From an uncultured Flavobacteriaceae bacterium (GTDB lineage Bacteria > Bacteroidota > Bacteroidia > Flavobacteriales > Flavobacteriaceae): a stretch of DNA of 36,026 nt. Each line of letters opens with the position of its first letter. Positions within the stretch are counted from its first letter, which is position 1. The stretch is taken from contig CAJVZM010000005.1 in NCBI GenBank assembly GCA_913020475.1, positions 1-36,026 of the forward strand. Reading direction: 5' to 3'. Below the pieces are notes generated by a model. It worked only from the letters and a program-made list of their open reading frames with translations, had not been told where the DNA came from and made no database searches. Positions 16,322-25,712 of this stretch are shown piece by piece. Both the position numbers and the translations under genes were made by a program.

Positions 16322-17038
16322 CTATTCTTTAATAAACATTGCGTGATATACATTTTGTACATCATCGTCTTCCTCAATTTTTTCTATAAGTTTGAGTACC
16401 TCCTCTTGCTGTTCAGTTGTCAATTGCTTGGTGACTTGAGGCATACGCTCGAAGCCCGAAGAAAGGATTTCTATAGAACGATTTTCCAATTCTTTCTGGA
16501 TGTCTCCAAAGTTTTCAAAAGGGGCATAGAGAAGTATCCCGTCTTCATCTTCAAAAACTTCTTCCACTCCAAAGTCGATAAACTCCAGTTCCATTTCTTC
16601 CGCATCTACCCCCTCAGAAGGGATTCTAAAATTGCAGCTTCGGTCAAACATAAACTCTACAGAACCCGATGTACCTAGGTTACCATTATATTTGTTAAAA
16701 TAACTCCTAACGTTGGCTACCGTTCTGTTATTGTTGTCAGTTGCGGTTTCGACCAATATTGCCACTCCGTGAGGTGAATAGCCCTCAAACAATACTTCTT
16801 TGTAGTTTTCTGTGTTTTTATCGGATGCTTTTTTGATGGCACGCTCTACATTGTCCATGGGCATGTTTGCGGCTTTGGCATTTTGTATGACTGCTCGAAG
16901 TCGTGAATTATTGTCTGGATCAGAGCCACCATCTTTGACTGCCATAACAATGTCCTTTCCTATTCGAGTAAAGGTTTTGGCCATGGCCGACCATCGTTTC
17001 ATTTTTCTTGCTTTCCGAAATTCAAATGCTCTTCCCAT
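16322..17038 (-). CDS. YebC/PmpR family protein
   Basis: A 238-residue protein with the family N-terminus MGRAFEFRKARKMKRWSAMA. Other signatures are RLRAVIQNAKAANMPMDNVERAIKK, split as ...NAKAANMP and VERAIKKAS, then FEGYSPHGVAILVE and GTSGSVEFMFDR. The family was long annotated as a transcription regulator, and recent work ties members to translation of difficult (polyproline) stretches. Which role applies here cannot be read from sequence. It is the last of three minus-strand genes beginning with gcvT. Confidence 0.93.
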   Translation of the reverse strand: MGRAFEFRKARKMKRWSAMAKTFTRIGKDIVMAVKDGGSDPDNNSRLRAVIQNAKAANMPMDNVERAIKKASDKNTENYKEVLFEGYSPHGVAILVETATDNNNRTVANVRSYFNKYNGNLGTSGSVEFMFDRSCNFRIPSEGVDAEEMELEFIDFGVEEVFEDEDGILLYAPFENFGDIQKELENRSIEILSSGFERMPQVTKQLTTEQQEEVLKLIEKIEEDDDVQNVYHAMFIKE

Positions 17039-17068
17039 AATGTTAATTGGTCACAAAGATAAAAACAA

Positions 17069-17893
17069 TTAAAAATCCTTTTTGAACAAAGTCAAATCGT
17101 CTAGAATTTCTGTGTAAGAAAAAAGAAGGTTATTGGGCAATTTGTTTTCCTTGGCCAATACGGCCAAGTATCGCATTTGGTTGGTGGTATATACTTGTTT
17201 GTAAACGGCTTTGCGTTGGTATCTCTTTTGAATAATTAATTTGATAAAGTCGAAATGATGGATCAAATCGGTACTTCCCAAATGAAAAATACCGGTGAGT
17301 TGCTGATTTATAATGTAGTGTATTTGTTGACTTAGTTTAATGTCGTTATTGATATTGATAATGGTATTGGGGAATACTTCTATGGGTTGATTTGCATTCA
17401 TGGCTTGGTCTAATTCCTGAATTCTGGGTGAATTATTACCAAAGACCATAGGCAACCTAACCAGAACAAACTTGGCGGGTGGCAGACGAAGTAAATCATT
17501 TTCGATTTTGATTTTAAAGCGGCCGTAAATACTTTCTGATAGAGTTTTGTCGTATTCATAGGATGGAAAGTGTTCGAAGGAGTCGAAGACATTGGCGGAT
17601 GAAAGGAACATCAATCTGCAATTGAAACGACTGATCAGATCTATCAAAAATTGATGGGTTTCGATCAAGGCATCGAAAGGTCCCCTCAACGCGGAAATTA
17701 TAAGTTTTGGTTTGATTTCTTTAATGATGCTAGCAAGCCCACCTTTTTGCATATCAAAATGAAAAAAATGATGGTTTTGCTCAAAACCTTTTTTGGTAAA
17801 ATAAGTTCCAAAAGTATCGTAGTAGGAATTTAACTCGTTATAAAGGGTGTTTCCTATATAACCACTTGCACCAAAAATCAAAATCCTTTTCAT
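17069..17893 (-). CDS. RfbD-like NAD(P)-dependent sugar reductase
   Basis: A 274-residue extended short-chain dehydrogenase. The Rossmann motif GASGYIG is at 8-14 and the catalytic YxxxK is Y123-K127 (SIYGRFK). The overall pattern, with FLSSANVFD and LVRLPMVFG, resembles dTDP-4-dehydrorhamnose reductase and sugar nucleotide-binding proteins. No other rhamnose genes lie nearby, so the substrate is unknown. It follows gcvT by 7 bases. Confidence 0.8.
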   Translation of the reverse strand: MKRILIFGASGYIGNTLYNELNSYYDTFGTYFTKKGFEQNHHFFHFDMQKGGLASIIKEIKPKLIISALRGPFDALIETHQFLIDLISRFNCRLMFLSSANVFDSFEHFPSYEYDKTLSESIYGRFKIKIENDLLRLPPAKFVLVRLPMVFGNNSPRIQELDQAMNANQPIEVFPNTIININNDIKLSQQIHYIINQQLTGIFHLGSTDLIHHFDFIKLIIQKRYQRKAVYKQVYTTNQMRYLAVLAKENKLPNNLLFSYTEILDDLTLFKKDF

Positions 17894-17900
17894 TGAGCGA

Positions 17901-18983
17901 TCATTTTAAAAAGGGAAGTTTTACAACAGTTCCTGAAACAAATTTTTCTCTGATCTGCACGTATAATTTTTGTCCGGGATTAGAAAAATCGGTTTTTACA
18001 TAGCCTAAACCGATTCCCCTTTTGAGAGAGGGAGACTGGGTTCCTGACGTAACCCTTCCTATTGGATTTTGATTGGTATCATAAAGGAGATAACCCGAGC
18101 GAGGAATGCCCCTCTCGTCTATTTGAAATCCTATCAGTTTTTCGGTGATGCCTTTTTCTATTGATTTATTATGGAGTTTAGCACTTAAAAATCCGGTATG
18201 TGGTTTTGTAATCCATCCCAGTCCGGCGTTGATAGGTGAGGTTTGTTCATCGATTTCATATCCATAAAGACAATACCCCATTTCTAAACGAAGTGTGTCC
18301 CTAGCAGCCAATCCTGCGGGTAATATGCCAAATTCTTTTCCTGCTTTGATTACAGCATTCCAGACTTTTTTAGCTTCAGTAACATCAAAATAGATTTCAA
18401 TCCCTCCTGCCCCAGTATAGCCAGTGGTTGCGATCAAAATATTTTTGACTCCTGCAAAAGTATTGGTAATATGACTGTAGTGTGACAAATGATCCAGTTG
18501 AGTATTACAAATGGATTGCATAGCAGTGATTGCTTTGGGGCCCTGAATGGCCAATAAAGCTATTTTTTCTGACGCATTTTCAAGCTTTGCACCGAATTTT
18601 TGATTTTGTTTTATGATATGGTTCCAGTCTTTTTCAATGTTGGAAGCATTAACCACAAGAAGGTATTTTTCGGTATGGATTTGGAAAACAATCAGATCAT
18701 CAACAACACCTCCATGCTCGTTTGGCAGATAGTTGTATTGTGCTTTTCCAGGAATGAGTTTTGAAATATCATTACTGCAAATAAACTGTAAAAGGTCAAA
18801 TGCGTTGGGGCCTTCTACCCAAAATTCCCCCATGTGGGAAACATCAAAGACACCCAATTTTTGTCTGACAGTCATATGTTCTTGTTTGACTCCACTGTAC
18901 TGAATGGGCATTTGATATCCCCCAAAATTGGAAATTTTAGCACCCAATTGGGAGTGAATATCATAAAATGGGGTTTTCTTCAT
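17901..18983 (-). CDS. gcvT: Aminomethyltransferase (glycine cleavage T protein)
   Basis: The T protein moves the aminomethyl carbon from the lipoyl H protein to tetrahydrofolate and releases ammonia. Signatures are MPIQYSGVKQEHMTVR, GVFDVSHMGEF, TGYTGAGGIEIYF, and LAARDTLRLEMGYCLYG in the folate site. The conserved aspartate is in LAARDTL. The 360 residues are full length. gcvH and gcvP are not in the window. Leads the minus-strand set with the sugar reductase and YebC-family genes. Confidence 0.97.
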   Translation of the reverse strand: MKKTPFYDIHSQLGAKISNFGGYQMPIQYSGVKQEHMTVRQKLGVFDVSHMGEFWVEGPNAFDLLQFICSNDISKLIPGKAQYNYLPNEHGGVVDDLIVFQIHTEKYLLVVNASNIEKDWNHIIKQNQKFGAKLENASEKIALLAIQGPKAITAMQSICNTQLDHLSHYSHITNTFAGVKNILIATTGYTGAGGIEIYFDVTEAKKVWNAVIKAGKEFGILPAGLAARDTLRLEMGYCLYGYEIDEQTSPINAGLGWITKPHTGFLSAKLHNKSIEKGITEKLIGFQIDERGIPRSGYLLYDTNQNPIGRVTSGTQSPSLKRGIGLGYVKTDFSNPGQKLYVQIREKFVSGTVVKLPFLK

Positions 18984-18997
18984 TGAGATATTTTGAA

Positions 18998-19005
18998 CAA
19001 AAATA
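18998..19005 (-). promoter_or_regulatory. Possible -7 element for gcvT
   Basis: TATTTTTG on the minus strand, 14 bases before the gcvT ATG, fits TAnnTTTG. No TTG at the right distance was seen. Confidence 0.35.
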
Positions 19006-19063
19006 TTACTTTTAGATCATAAGTAAGTTGAAAAAAAAGCTTAAAACCGGATAAAATCGCCTT

Positions 19064-20710
19064 ATGAAAAATCTTCTTATACTGTTTTTTTTGCTTTATT
19101 TTCTTTCCAGTCATGCTCAAAAATCTAAATTATCGGCCAAACATTATCAAAATACAAGGAACTCCTTTCGTCAGAAGATGCCAGACAATAGTGTTGCTGT
19201 TCTTTTTAGTGCACCGATAAGAAATCGGGCCAACGATGTTGATTATACCTATCATCAAGACCCCAATTTTTTCTACTTAACCGGATGGCATCAACCCCAT
19301 TCCGTTTTGATAATTTATAAAGATGAACAAAATGACAGTGAAGGTGTTTACCATGAAAAAATTTATGTACCAGAACGGAATGATTATGTGGAAATGTGGA
19401 ACGGAAAACGTTATGACTTGGAAGAGGTTAAAGAATTGGGTTTTGATCGTGTTGCTGAGCGGGTTGATTTTAAGTATGATATCCAAAACCTAGACCGCTT
19501 TGATAAGGTTTTGATGTTTGAATTTAAGAATGATATTCGAAATCAAAAGACCTATGTCTTTAGAGATAATCTTCGATATAAAGTTGATGACCCACTTGAT
19601 TTATTCGATCTCAAGGCCACTTTTAAAGAAGCAATTAATTTTCCTAATGATTTCAATCGCTTGGCCTATCTGGCTTATCAAAGAATTATTCAAGCAGATG
19701 AGGAAAATCATGAGGCGGTTAGAGATGAGGTTGCTTACTTGGTAAAGCAAGATAGTTTACTAATTGAAGATAAAATCATCAAAGATTTCCTCAAAGAATC
19801 TACCCAATCTTTTTATGATGAAGCTAAAATGAAAACAGCTTTTGCCCTGCATAATTTCAATTTTGATGTAGAAAACCTGTCCAAGATTATGGCCGATTTG
19901 AGAGAAGTAAAGACTAAAAATGAAGTTGATCTTATCAAAAAGGCGGTGGCCATTTCTGTTGTGGGTCAAATTGAAGTAATGAAAGCCATTCATCCTGGAA
20001 TGAGTGAGAGAGAAATTCAAGGTATCCATGAATTTGTTTTTCGAAAATATGGAGCTGCTGATGAGGGATATCCATCTATAGTTGGTGCAGGCGAAAACGG
20101 TTGTATATTGCACTATATCGAAAATGATAAAGAAGATCTTCACAATCAGTTGGTTTTAATGGATTTGGGGGCGGAGTATTATGGCTATACAGCTGATGTT
20201 ACCCGAACCATCCCCGCCAATGGTGTTTTTAGTAAGGAGCAAAAAGCCTTATATCAAATAGTTTATAATTCCCAAGAGGCGGCCATCAATGCATCTCAGG
20301 TAGGAAATGATTTTAGATCGATTTACAAACTTTCATATGACATTGTAGCTAATGGATTACAACAGTTAGGAATCATCAATGAGGTCTCTGAGGCGAGAAA
20401 ATATTATCCTCACGGCCTTTCACACCACATTGGCCTTGATGTTCACGACCCAGGAAATTATGGGGATTTGGAGTTGAATATGATTATTACAATAGAGCCC
20501 GGTATTTATATACCAGAGAACAGTCCATGTGACCCCAAATGGTGGAATATTGGTATCCGTATTGAAGACGATATATTGATTACTAGTGATGGCCCAATTA
20601 ATTTATCGGTTGGTGCTCCCAGAGACTGGGAAAGCATAGAGAAATTAATGAAAGAAGAGAGTGCGCTTAAGAATTTTATTTTACCTGAGATTGATAGCTT
20701 AATCAAGTAG
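19064..20710 (+). CDS. Secreted Xaa-Pro aminopeptidase (M24B, PepP type)
   Basis: Removes the first residue from peptides with proline in second position. An N-terminal signal peptide is visible (NLLILFFLLYFLSSHAQ), with likely cleavage after SHA, so the enzyme should be exported. The aminopeptidase P N-terminal domain follows (FRQKMPDNSVAVLF). The dinuclear metal ligands of the pita-bread fold are MDLGAEYYGYTADVTRT (two Asp), HGLSHHIGLDVHD (His), TIEPGIY (Glu) and IRIEDDIL (Glu). The length is 548 residues. Its 3' end overlaps the convergent thrC by 12 bases. Confidence 0.94.
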   Translation: MKNLLILFFLLYFLSSHAQKSKLSAKHYQNTRNSFRQKMPDNSVAVLFSAPIRNRANDVDYTYHQDPNFFYLTGWHQPHSVLIIYKDEQNDSEGVYHEKIYVPERNDYVEMWNGKRYDLEEVKELGFDRVAERVDFKYDIQNLDRFDKVLMFEFKNDIRNQKTYVFRDNLRYKVDDPLDLFDLKATFKEAINFPNDFNRLAYLAYQRIIQADEENHEAVRDEVAYLVKQDSLLIEDKIIKDFLKESTQSFYDEAKMKTAFALHNFNFDVENLSKIMADLREVKTKNEVDLIKKAVAISVVGQIEVMKAIHPGMSEREIQGIHEFVFRKYGAADEGYPSIVGAGENGCILHYIENDKEDLHNQLVLMDLGAEYYGYTADVTRTIPANGVFSKEQKALYQIVYNSQEAAINASQVGNDFRSIYKLSYDIVANGLQQLGIINEVSEARKYYPHGLSHHIGLDVHDPGNYGDLELNMIITIEPGIYIPENSPCDPKWWNIGIRIEDDILITSDGPINLSVGAPRDWESIEKLMKEESALKNFILPEIDSLIK

Positions 20711-21991
20711 ATGAGACTTGAGCTCACCGTAATTTTTAATGGAGATACTGGTTTTTTCTTTTGAAAGAGTATCCTTGAGTTTTTCGGGTATTTCGACTTC
20801 CAATTTAAGGGTATTGTTTACGGAATCTAAAAATTTAACAGGATGGGCGGTTTCCAAAAACACACCATAATAATCCTCATTTTGTTCCTCTAGATACTCC
20901 TTAAGCCCAAGATATCCAATAGCGCCGTGAGGGTCTGCAATGTAGCTTTTTAGTTCGTAGATTTCTTTCAAGGCTTCTTTAGTTTCCTGATCAGTATAAC
21001 TAAAGCCAGAGAGGATTTTTTTCATTTTTACAACGTCGTTGTTGAATATTTTTTGAATTCTGACAAAGTTACTGGGGTTTCCCACGTCCATGGCGTTAGA
21101 GATGGTTTGGATGGTTGGCATAGGATCATAATTTCCTGTTTCCATGAAACGAGGAACAGCATCGTTTACATTGGTACTGGCAATAAAGTGGTCAATAGGT
21201 AATCCCATTTGCCTTCCCATGATACCAGCGCAGATATTTCCAAAGTTTCCACTGGGAACTGAAAACACCAATTTTTTGTTTTTGTTTCTCAGCGCTCTGT
21301 AAGCAATAAAATAATAAAACATTTGGGGTAGCCACCTGGCAACGTTGATGGAGTTGGCAGATGTGAGATTAATGTTGGACAAAGCTGTATCTAAAAAAGC
21401 GGTTTTTACCATTTCTTGGCAATCGTCGAATACACCTTCGACTTCAAGGGCGGTGATGTTTTTTCCCAGAGTGGTCAGCTGTTTTTCTTGAATTTCACTC
21501 ACTTTACCCTTGGGGTATAAGATGACAACATTAACACCTTCTATACCCAGAAAGCCATTTGCAACCGCTCCTCCTGTGTCTCCAGAAGTAGCAACCAATA
21601 CAGTTATTTTATCTTTGGATCCCTTGTTGAGATATCCCAACGAACGCGCCATAAATCTAGCTCCAACATCTTTAAAAGCGAGGGTTGGACCTTGAAACAA
21701 TTCTAAGGCTGCAATATTATTAGTAATTTCTACAATGGGAAAGTCAAAGTCCAATGTTTCGGATATAATTTCCATCAGTTTTTCTTTCAATATTTGATTC
21801 CCTACATAGGGTTTTATCACCCGATAGGCCATCTGATGAATGCTCATTTTTTCGATATTGTCAAAAAAACTCTGAGGGAGTTGAGGTATGGATTCGGGGA
21901 AGTATAGTCCCCTGTCTGGAGCTAAACCTCTTTTTACCGCATCGTGAAAAAGTGTACTTTTTGAGTTATAGTTAAGACTGAAGTACTTCAT
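20699..21991 (-). CDS. thrC: Threonine synthase
   Basis: A PLP enzyme that makes threonine from O-phosphohomoserine, the last step of the pathway. The PLP lysine is K107 in FQGPTLAFKDVGARF. VATSGDTGGAVANGF and SVPSGNFGNI bind phosphate and cofactor. Its 430 residues match the longer family class. It begins within the thrB stop (TAATG), so translation is coupled. Confidence 0.97.
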   Translation of the reverse strand: MKYFSLNYNSKSTLFHDAVKRGLAPDRGLYFPESIPQLPQSFFDNIEKMSIHQMAYRVIKPYVGNQILKEKLMEIISETLDFDFPIVEITNNIAALELFQGPTLAFKDVGARFMARSLGYLNKGSKDKITVLVATSGDTGGAVANGFLGIEGVNVVILYPKGKVSEIQEKQLTTLGKNITALEVEGVFDDCQEMVKTAFLDTALSNINLTSANSINVARWLPQMFYYFIAYRALRNKNKKLVFSVPSGNFGNICAGIMGRQMGLPIDHFIASTNVNDAVPRFMETGNYDPMPTIQTISNAMDVGNPSNFVRIQKIFNNDVVKMKKILSGFSYTDQETKEALKEIYELKSYIADPHGAIGYLGLKEYLEEQNEDYYGVFLETAHPVKFLDSVNNTLKLEVEIPEKLKDTLSKEKTSISIKNYGELKSHLLD

Positions 21992-22917
21992 TAATCAGTT
22001 AAAATTTTTATTCCTTGTTCATTAATTTTAGATATATGTATTTCATAATCTATGTCAATGGAGGAAATCACTTCATTAATAGCACTATGAATTTTTTTGG
22101 CGCCGTCTATTCCCTTGGTTAGAGCATAGACTGATGGACCAGAACCGGAAATACCAAAACCAATAGCTCCTGCCTGAATGGAGGCTTTTTTGAGTGACTC
22201 AAACTCAGGGATAAGCATTGATCTCATGGGCTCAACAATTTCATCTTTTAGACTTCTCGACATTAAATCGTAATCTTCATTGTATAAAGCAGAGACAAAA
22301 GCTCCTAAATTTCCCCACTGTTGAATGGCTTTTTCCATTGTCACATTTTTTTTGATTATCTCACGTGCATGCATGGTTTTTAATTCAATCTTTGGATGTA
22401 AGACCACAGCAGTAAGTGCTTTAGGAATCGGGAGTTTTATAACATCGACAGGATCAATAGATCTGACCAAAGTGATCCCACCCATTAAGACGGGTGCTAC
22501 GTTGTCTGCATGGACTGTGCCACTGGCCATACCCTCTCCCTCCATGGCGAAAGAAATCAAATCGTGTGAAGTGTAGGGCTTGCCTAGCAACTCATTGATG
22601 CCATAAACAGCACCAGCAGCACTGGCAGCACTGCTTCCAATTCCACTCCCCGCCTTTATATTCTTGTAGATTTCGATTTCAAAGCCTGATTTCGTGGGAT
22701 GGGCTTTAAGTAGCGCTTCGGCAGCTACTCCAGCAACATTTTTTTTTACATCTAAAGGTAGGTTTTGCCCCTCAATTTTGGTGATTTTAATTCCTGATGA
22801 GTTTGTTTTACGAATGAGCATTTGGTCACCAACCGGTTCGAGGCAAAATCCCAATACATCAAATCCACAAGAAACATTGGCAACACTTGCGGGAGCAAAA
22901 ATTTTAATTTGATTCAT
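21991..22917 (-). CDS. thrB: Homoserine kinase
   Basis: A GHMP kinase that phosphorylates homoserine. Family motifs are the N-terminal IKIFAPASVANVSCGFDVLG, the ATP loop GSGIGSSAASAAGA, and the C-terminal GFGISGSGPSVYAL. I take ATG 22917 (MNQIKIFAPAS, 308 residues). The longer reading from 22950 lies inside thrA and adds nothing family-like. It starts one base after the thrA stop and overlaps thrC. Confidence 0.96.
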   Translation of the reverse strand: MNQIKIFAPASVANVSCGFDVLGFCLEPVGDQMLIRKTNSSGIKITKIEGQNLPLDVKKNVAGVAAEALLKAHPTKSGFEIEIYKNIKAGSGIGSSAASAAGAVYGINELLGKPYTSHDLISFAMEGEGMASGTVHADNVAPVLMGGITLVRSIDPVDVIKLPIPKALTAVVLHPKIELKTMHAREIIKKNVTMEKAIQQWGNLGAFVSALYNEDYDLMSRSLKDEIVEPMRSMLIPEFESLKKASIQAGAIGFGISGSGPSVYALTKGIDGAKKIHSAINEVISSIDIDYEIHISKINEQGIKILTD

Positions 22918-22918
22918 T

Positions 22919-25366
22919 TTACTGCTTTCCAATTCTGATGATATCGGCAAAAATACCAGAGGCGGTTACATCGGCACCCGCTCCAGCACCCTTTACAATA
23001 AGGGGTTGTTCTTTGTAGCGATTGGTGTAGAAAAGGATGATGTTGTCACTTCCCTCTAAATTATAAAAGTCATGTCCTTCTTTAATCAACTGTATTCCTA
23101 CTTTTGCTTTTCCACCTTCTAATTGAGCTACATATTTCATTTTGGCACCTTCTTTTTCGGCATTTTCCAACATCTTCTCAAAATGGCTGTTGTGTTTTAC
23201 GAGGGATTCAAAAAATGATTTGTTGTCTTTTGTATCCAAACACTCTTGGGGTAAAAAGGGTTCATTTTCAATTTCCACTAATTCTATTTTTATTCCACTT
23301 TCACGGGCTAAAATCAAAATTTTTCGAGCTACATCAATACCGCTGAGGTCGATCTTTGGATCAGGTTCAGTATAACCCTCTTGTTTTGCTTTCAGAACCA
23401 CTTCGTGGAAAGAATCTCCTTTTTTAAAGTTGTTGAAAACAAAATTTAGACTTCCAGACAAGACTGCTTGAATTTTGATAATTTGATCTCCTGAGGCAAT
23501 GAGGTTGTTTAGTGTATCGATTATGGGTAATCCAGCACCGACATTAGTTTCAAACAGGTATGGGCTTCCAAATTTTCTGGAAATTTTTTTGAGATTTAGG
23601 TAGTTGTTTAACTCATCGGCAGCAGCAATTTTGTTACAAGTGACGACTCCTATATTATTGTTTAAATAGTGGGTGTATTCTTTGGCAATAATCTCACTTG
23701 CTGTGTTGTCAACAAAAATGCTGTTTCGCATGTTGAGTTTTTTGACATGCTTAAAAAATAAATCTCTGTTGGCCTTTTTTTGGCTTTCTTCTAATTTTGA
23801 TTTCCAATTTTTTAAATCTAATGAATCATCACCCAAAACCATTTTTTTGGAATTGGAAATGGCAATGACACGAATTTTTAATCTTAGATTTTCAATTAGA
23901 TATTTGTTTTGCTTTTCTATTTGCTCTAAAAGCTTACTTCCAACATTTCCTAAACCTGTGACAAAAAGGTTCAATTCTTTGATTTGCGCTTCAAAGAAAC
24001 TTTCGTGAAGAGTGTTGATAGCCTTGGTGACATTTTTTCTATCGATAATGATAGAGATGTTTCTCTCCGATGCTCCTTGGGCAATTGCTCTAATATTGAT
24101 ATTATTGGCTCCAAGACTGCTGAATAGTTTTCCACTGATGCCTTGATGGTCTTTCATTTTTTCACCTACTACAGCGATATTGACCATATTTTTTTCAATT
24201 TGAGCTGGAGTAACTTTATTAATGGAAATTTCAAAGGCAAATTTCTCGTCTATCACCTTTTTGGCCGCCATGGCCTCATTTTCCTTAACTCCAATACATA
24301 TTGAGTGTTCGGAGGACGCCTGTGTGATCATTATTACATTAATTTTCTCATCGGACAAAGCTTCAAAGAATCTTTTAGAAAAACCAGTAATTCCGATCAT
24401 ACCGCTTCCCTCCAAATTTATTAAGGCCACATTGTCAATATGACTTATTCCCTTGACGATTTCGCCATTTTCAATTGAAGGGGTATCATCAATCAGAGTT
24501 CCCTTATCTTGTGGTGCAAAAGTGTTTTTGATGACAATGGGTATTTTTTTTTCAATAATGGGTTGTAGGGTAGGAGGGTAAATTACTTTCGCTCCAAAAT
24601 GAGATAGTTCCATGGCCTCATAATAACTCAATTTTTCAATTGGCTTAGCCTGTGCTACAATCTTTGGATGAGCGGTATACATACCACTGACATCGGTCCA
24701 AATTTCTAATACATCTGATTCGGTGGCATTGGCAATTATGGCAGCGGAGTAGTCAGAGCCTCCTCTGCCTAAGGTGGTCGTTTCTCCCAATGCATTGCTG
24801 GCTATAAAACCAGGAAGCAGAACCACATCGGAGGTGTTTTTTTTGAAATAGTCTAGAATGAGCTTATTTGTAAGTTCATGATCAACTACTTCTCTTCCGT
24901 TATGGGATGAGGTTTTTATTAGTTCTCTACTGTCTTTTAGGACAGAATTTATTTTGTTAAAAGTGAATATTTCCTGAATGATATTACTGGAGAGTATTTC
25001 GCCATAAGCGGAAATTGTCGATTTGTTTTTGGGGGTTGCCTCCTCTAGAAGATGAACAGCATCGAGTCGAGATTCCAATTCATTTAGATGTTTTTTAAGA
25101 AAACTAATAATGGCACTTTGGTTTTGAATGGGGACGCAATTTTTGATGGTTTCCAAATGACGTTTTTCAATCAGTGTAATATTGTCTTTGTATTGGTCGT
25201 CACCTAGTTGGGCCAGAGAAAGCATTTCAATAAGTAAATCAGTAATCCCTCCAAAAGCAGAGACCAACACTGCAATAGGACCTTTTTGATTTTGAACAAT
25301 TTTGAGAACACTGGATAGACTTTCTGATTTTGCAACCGATGTTCCTCCAAATTTTAATACTTTCAT
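22919..25366 (-). CDS. thrA: Bifunctional aspartokinase / homoserine dehydrogenase
   Basis: Catalyses the first and third steps from aspartate towards threonine and methionine. The kinase half starts MKVLKFGGTSVAKSESL and has TLGRGGSDYSAAI. Two ACT-type regulatory segments lie near the middle (VALINLEGSGMIGITG and MVNIAVVGEKMKDHQG). The dehydrogenase half begins about residue 460 with the Rossmann motif FVTGLGNVGSKLL and has TNVGAGLPIIDTL and EGYTEPDPKIDLSG. At 815 residues it is a full fusion like E. coli ThrA. It heads thrA-thrB-thrC and is preceded by a leader (25367-25610) that may respond to Thr or Ile. Confidence 0.97.
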   Translation of the reverse strand: MKVLKFGGTSVAKSESLSSVLKIVQNQKGPIAVLVSAFGGITDLLIEMLSLAQLGDDQYKDNITLIEKRHLETIKNCVPIQNQSAIISFLKKHLNELESRLDAVHLLEEATPKNKSTISAYGEILSSNIIQEIFTFNKINSVLKDSRELIKTSSHNGREVVDHELTNKLILDYFKKNTSDVVLLPGFIASNALGETTTLGRGGSDYSAAIIANATESDVLEIWTDVSGMYTAHPKIVAQAKPIEKLSYYEAMELSHFGAKVIYPPTLQPIIEKKIPIVIKNTFAPQDKGTLIDDTPSIENGEIVKGISHIDNVALINLEGSGMIGITGFSKRFFEALSDEKINVIMITQASSEHSICIGVKENEAMAAKKVIDEKFAFEISINKVTPAQIEKNMVNIAVVGEKMKDHQGISGKLFSSLGANNINIRAIAQGASERNISIIIDRKNVTKAINTLHESFFEAQIKELNLFVTGLGNVGSKLLEQIEKQNKYLIENLRLKIRVIAISNSKKMVLGDDSLDLKNWKSKLEESQKKANRDLFFKHVKKLNMRNSIFVDNTASEIIAKEYTHYLNNNIGVVTCNKIAAADELNNYLNLKKISRKFGSPYLFETNVGAGLPIIDTLNNLIASGDQIIKIQAVLSGSLNFVFNNFKKGDSFHEVVLKAKQEGYTEPDPKIDLSGIDVARKILILARESGIKIELVEIENEPFLPQECLDTKDNKSFFESLVKHNSHFEKMLENAEKEGAKMKYVAQLEGGKAKVGIQLIKEGHDFYNLEGSDNIILFYTNRYKEQPLIVKGAGAGADVTASGIFADIIRIGKQ

Positions 25367-25386
25367 TTTGTATGTTTTTCTGTTTA

Positions 25387-25412
25387 ACCCTTCACTATGA
25401 CGTTTTAAGGGT
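25387..25412 (-). promoter_or_regulatory. Hairpin just upstream of the thrA start
   Basis: Minus-strand stem ACCCTT (25412-25407) / AAGGGT (25392-25387) with a 14-base loop, ending 20 bases before the thrA ATG. No T run follows, so it would more likely hinder translation start than end transcription. Its 5' arm can also pair with the leader-peptide hairpin's 3' arm. Confidence 0.4.
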
Positions 25413-25476
25413 AATTGGCTTAAGATTATTGTATTTTGGATCTAAATCAAAGATTTGAGGATATTTGGCCATAGCG

Positions 25477-25596
25477 TTATATGTGATGAACTACCCCCAT
25501 AGGGGTGGTTATTGTCGAAATGGAAGTTTTAACAACAACAACTTTTGACCTGAAAAAGTAAGTACAAGTATTCTTTAAAATTTTATAATACAACAT
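25477..25596 (-). CDS. Putative thr operon leader peptide
   Basis: A 39-codon frame upstream of thrA, ending 110 bases before its ATG. The second half reads KVVVVKTSISTITTPMGVV, rich in Thr, Ile and Val, as expected of a leader peptide that senses these amino acids. E. coli ThrL similarly carries runs of Thr and Ile. The end of the frame overlaps a G/C-rich hairpin (25490-25511). The start is uncertain: ATG 25596 lies only 5 bases after a -7-like box, so the message may be leaderless or start elsewhere. Not a conserved domain protein. Confidence 0.5.
   Translation of the reverse strand: MLYYKILKNTCTYFFRSKVVVVKTSISTITTPMGVVHHI
25490..25511 (-). promoter_or_regulatory. Hairpin in the thr leader peptide end
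   Basis: Minus-strand ACCCC (25507-25503) pairs with GGGGT (25497-25493), with a small TATG-type loop. Outer AAC/GTT pairs lie beyond one mismatch. The 5' arm covers the tandem Thr codons (ACC ACC), so a ribosome held there would keep it open. No T run follows. Confidence 0.5.
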
Positions 25597-25601
25597 CAAA
25601 G

Positions 25602-25609
25602 CAAAAATA
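25602..25609 (-). promoter_or_regulatory. Possible -7 element for the thr operon
   Basis: TATTTTTG on the minus strand matches TAnnTTTG. No TTG sits at the usual distance upstream. Transcription from it would begin near the proposed leader-peptide start. Confidence 0.4.
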
Positions 25610-25663
25610 TTATAAAACTATTAGCTTTAAAATTTTTTGGAAACAATTTTAGTTTTGAATTGT

Positions 25664-25695
25664 ATAAAAAAAACCATCCAATTTGTTGGACGGTT
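25664..25695 (-). terminator. Terminator after clpC
   Basis: Minus-strand stem AACCGTCCAA (25695-25686) / TTGGATGGTT (25681-25672) with loop CAAA, ten pairs including one G-T, followed by about eight Ts. It lies 18 bases after the clpC stop. Confidence 0.85.
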
Positions 25696-25712
25696 CTGAA
25701 ACAGAATCATCT

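Larger units (their letters stand above)
25367..25712 (-). other. 346-base thrA leader and clpC trailer region
   Basis: The stretch between thrA and clpC. It holds, in minus-strand order, the clpC terminator, a -7-like box, the leader-peptide frame, a hairpin at its end, and a second hairpin before thrA. Confidence 0.7.

Noticed and set aside
25490-25511. Thr leader hairpin as an intrinsic terminator
   Set aside because: No T run follows the stem.
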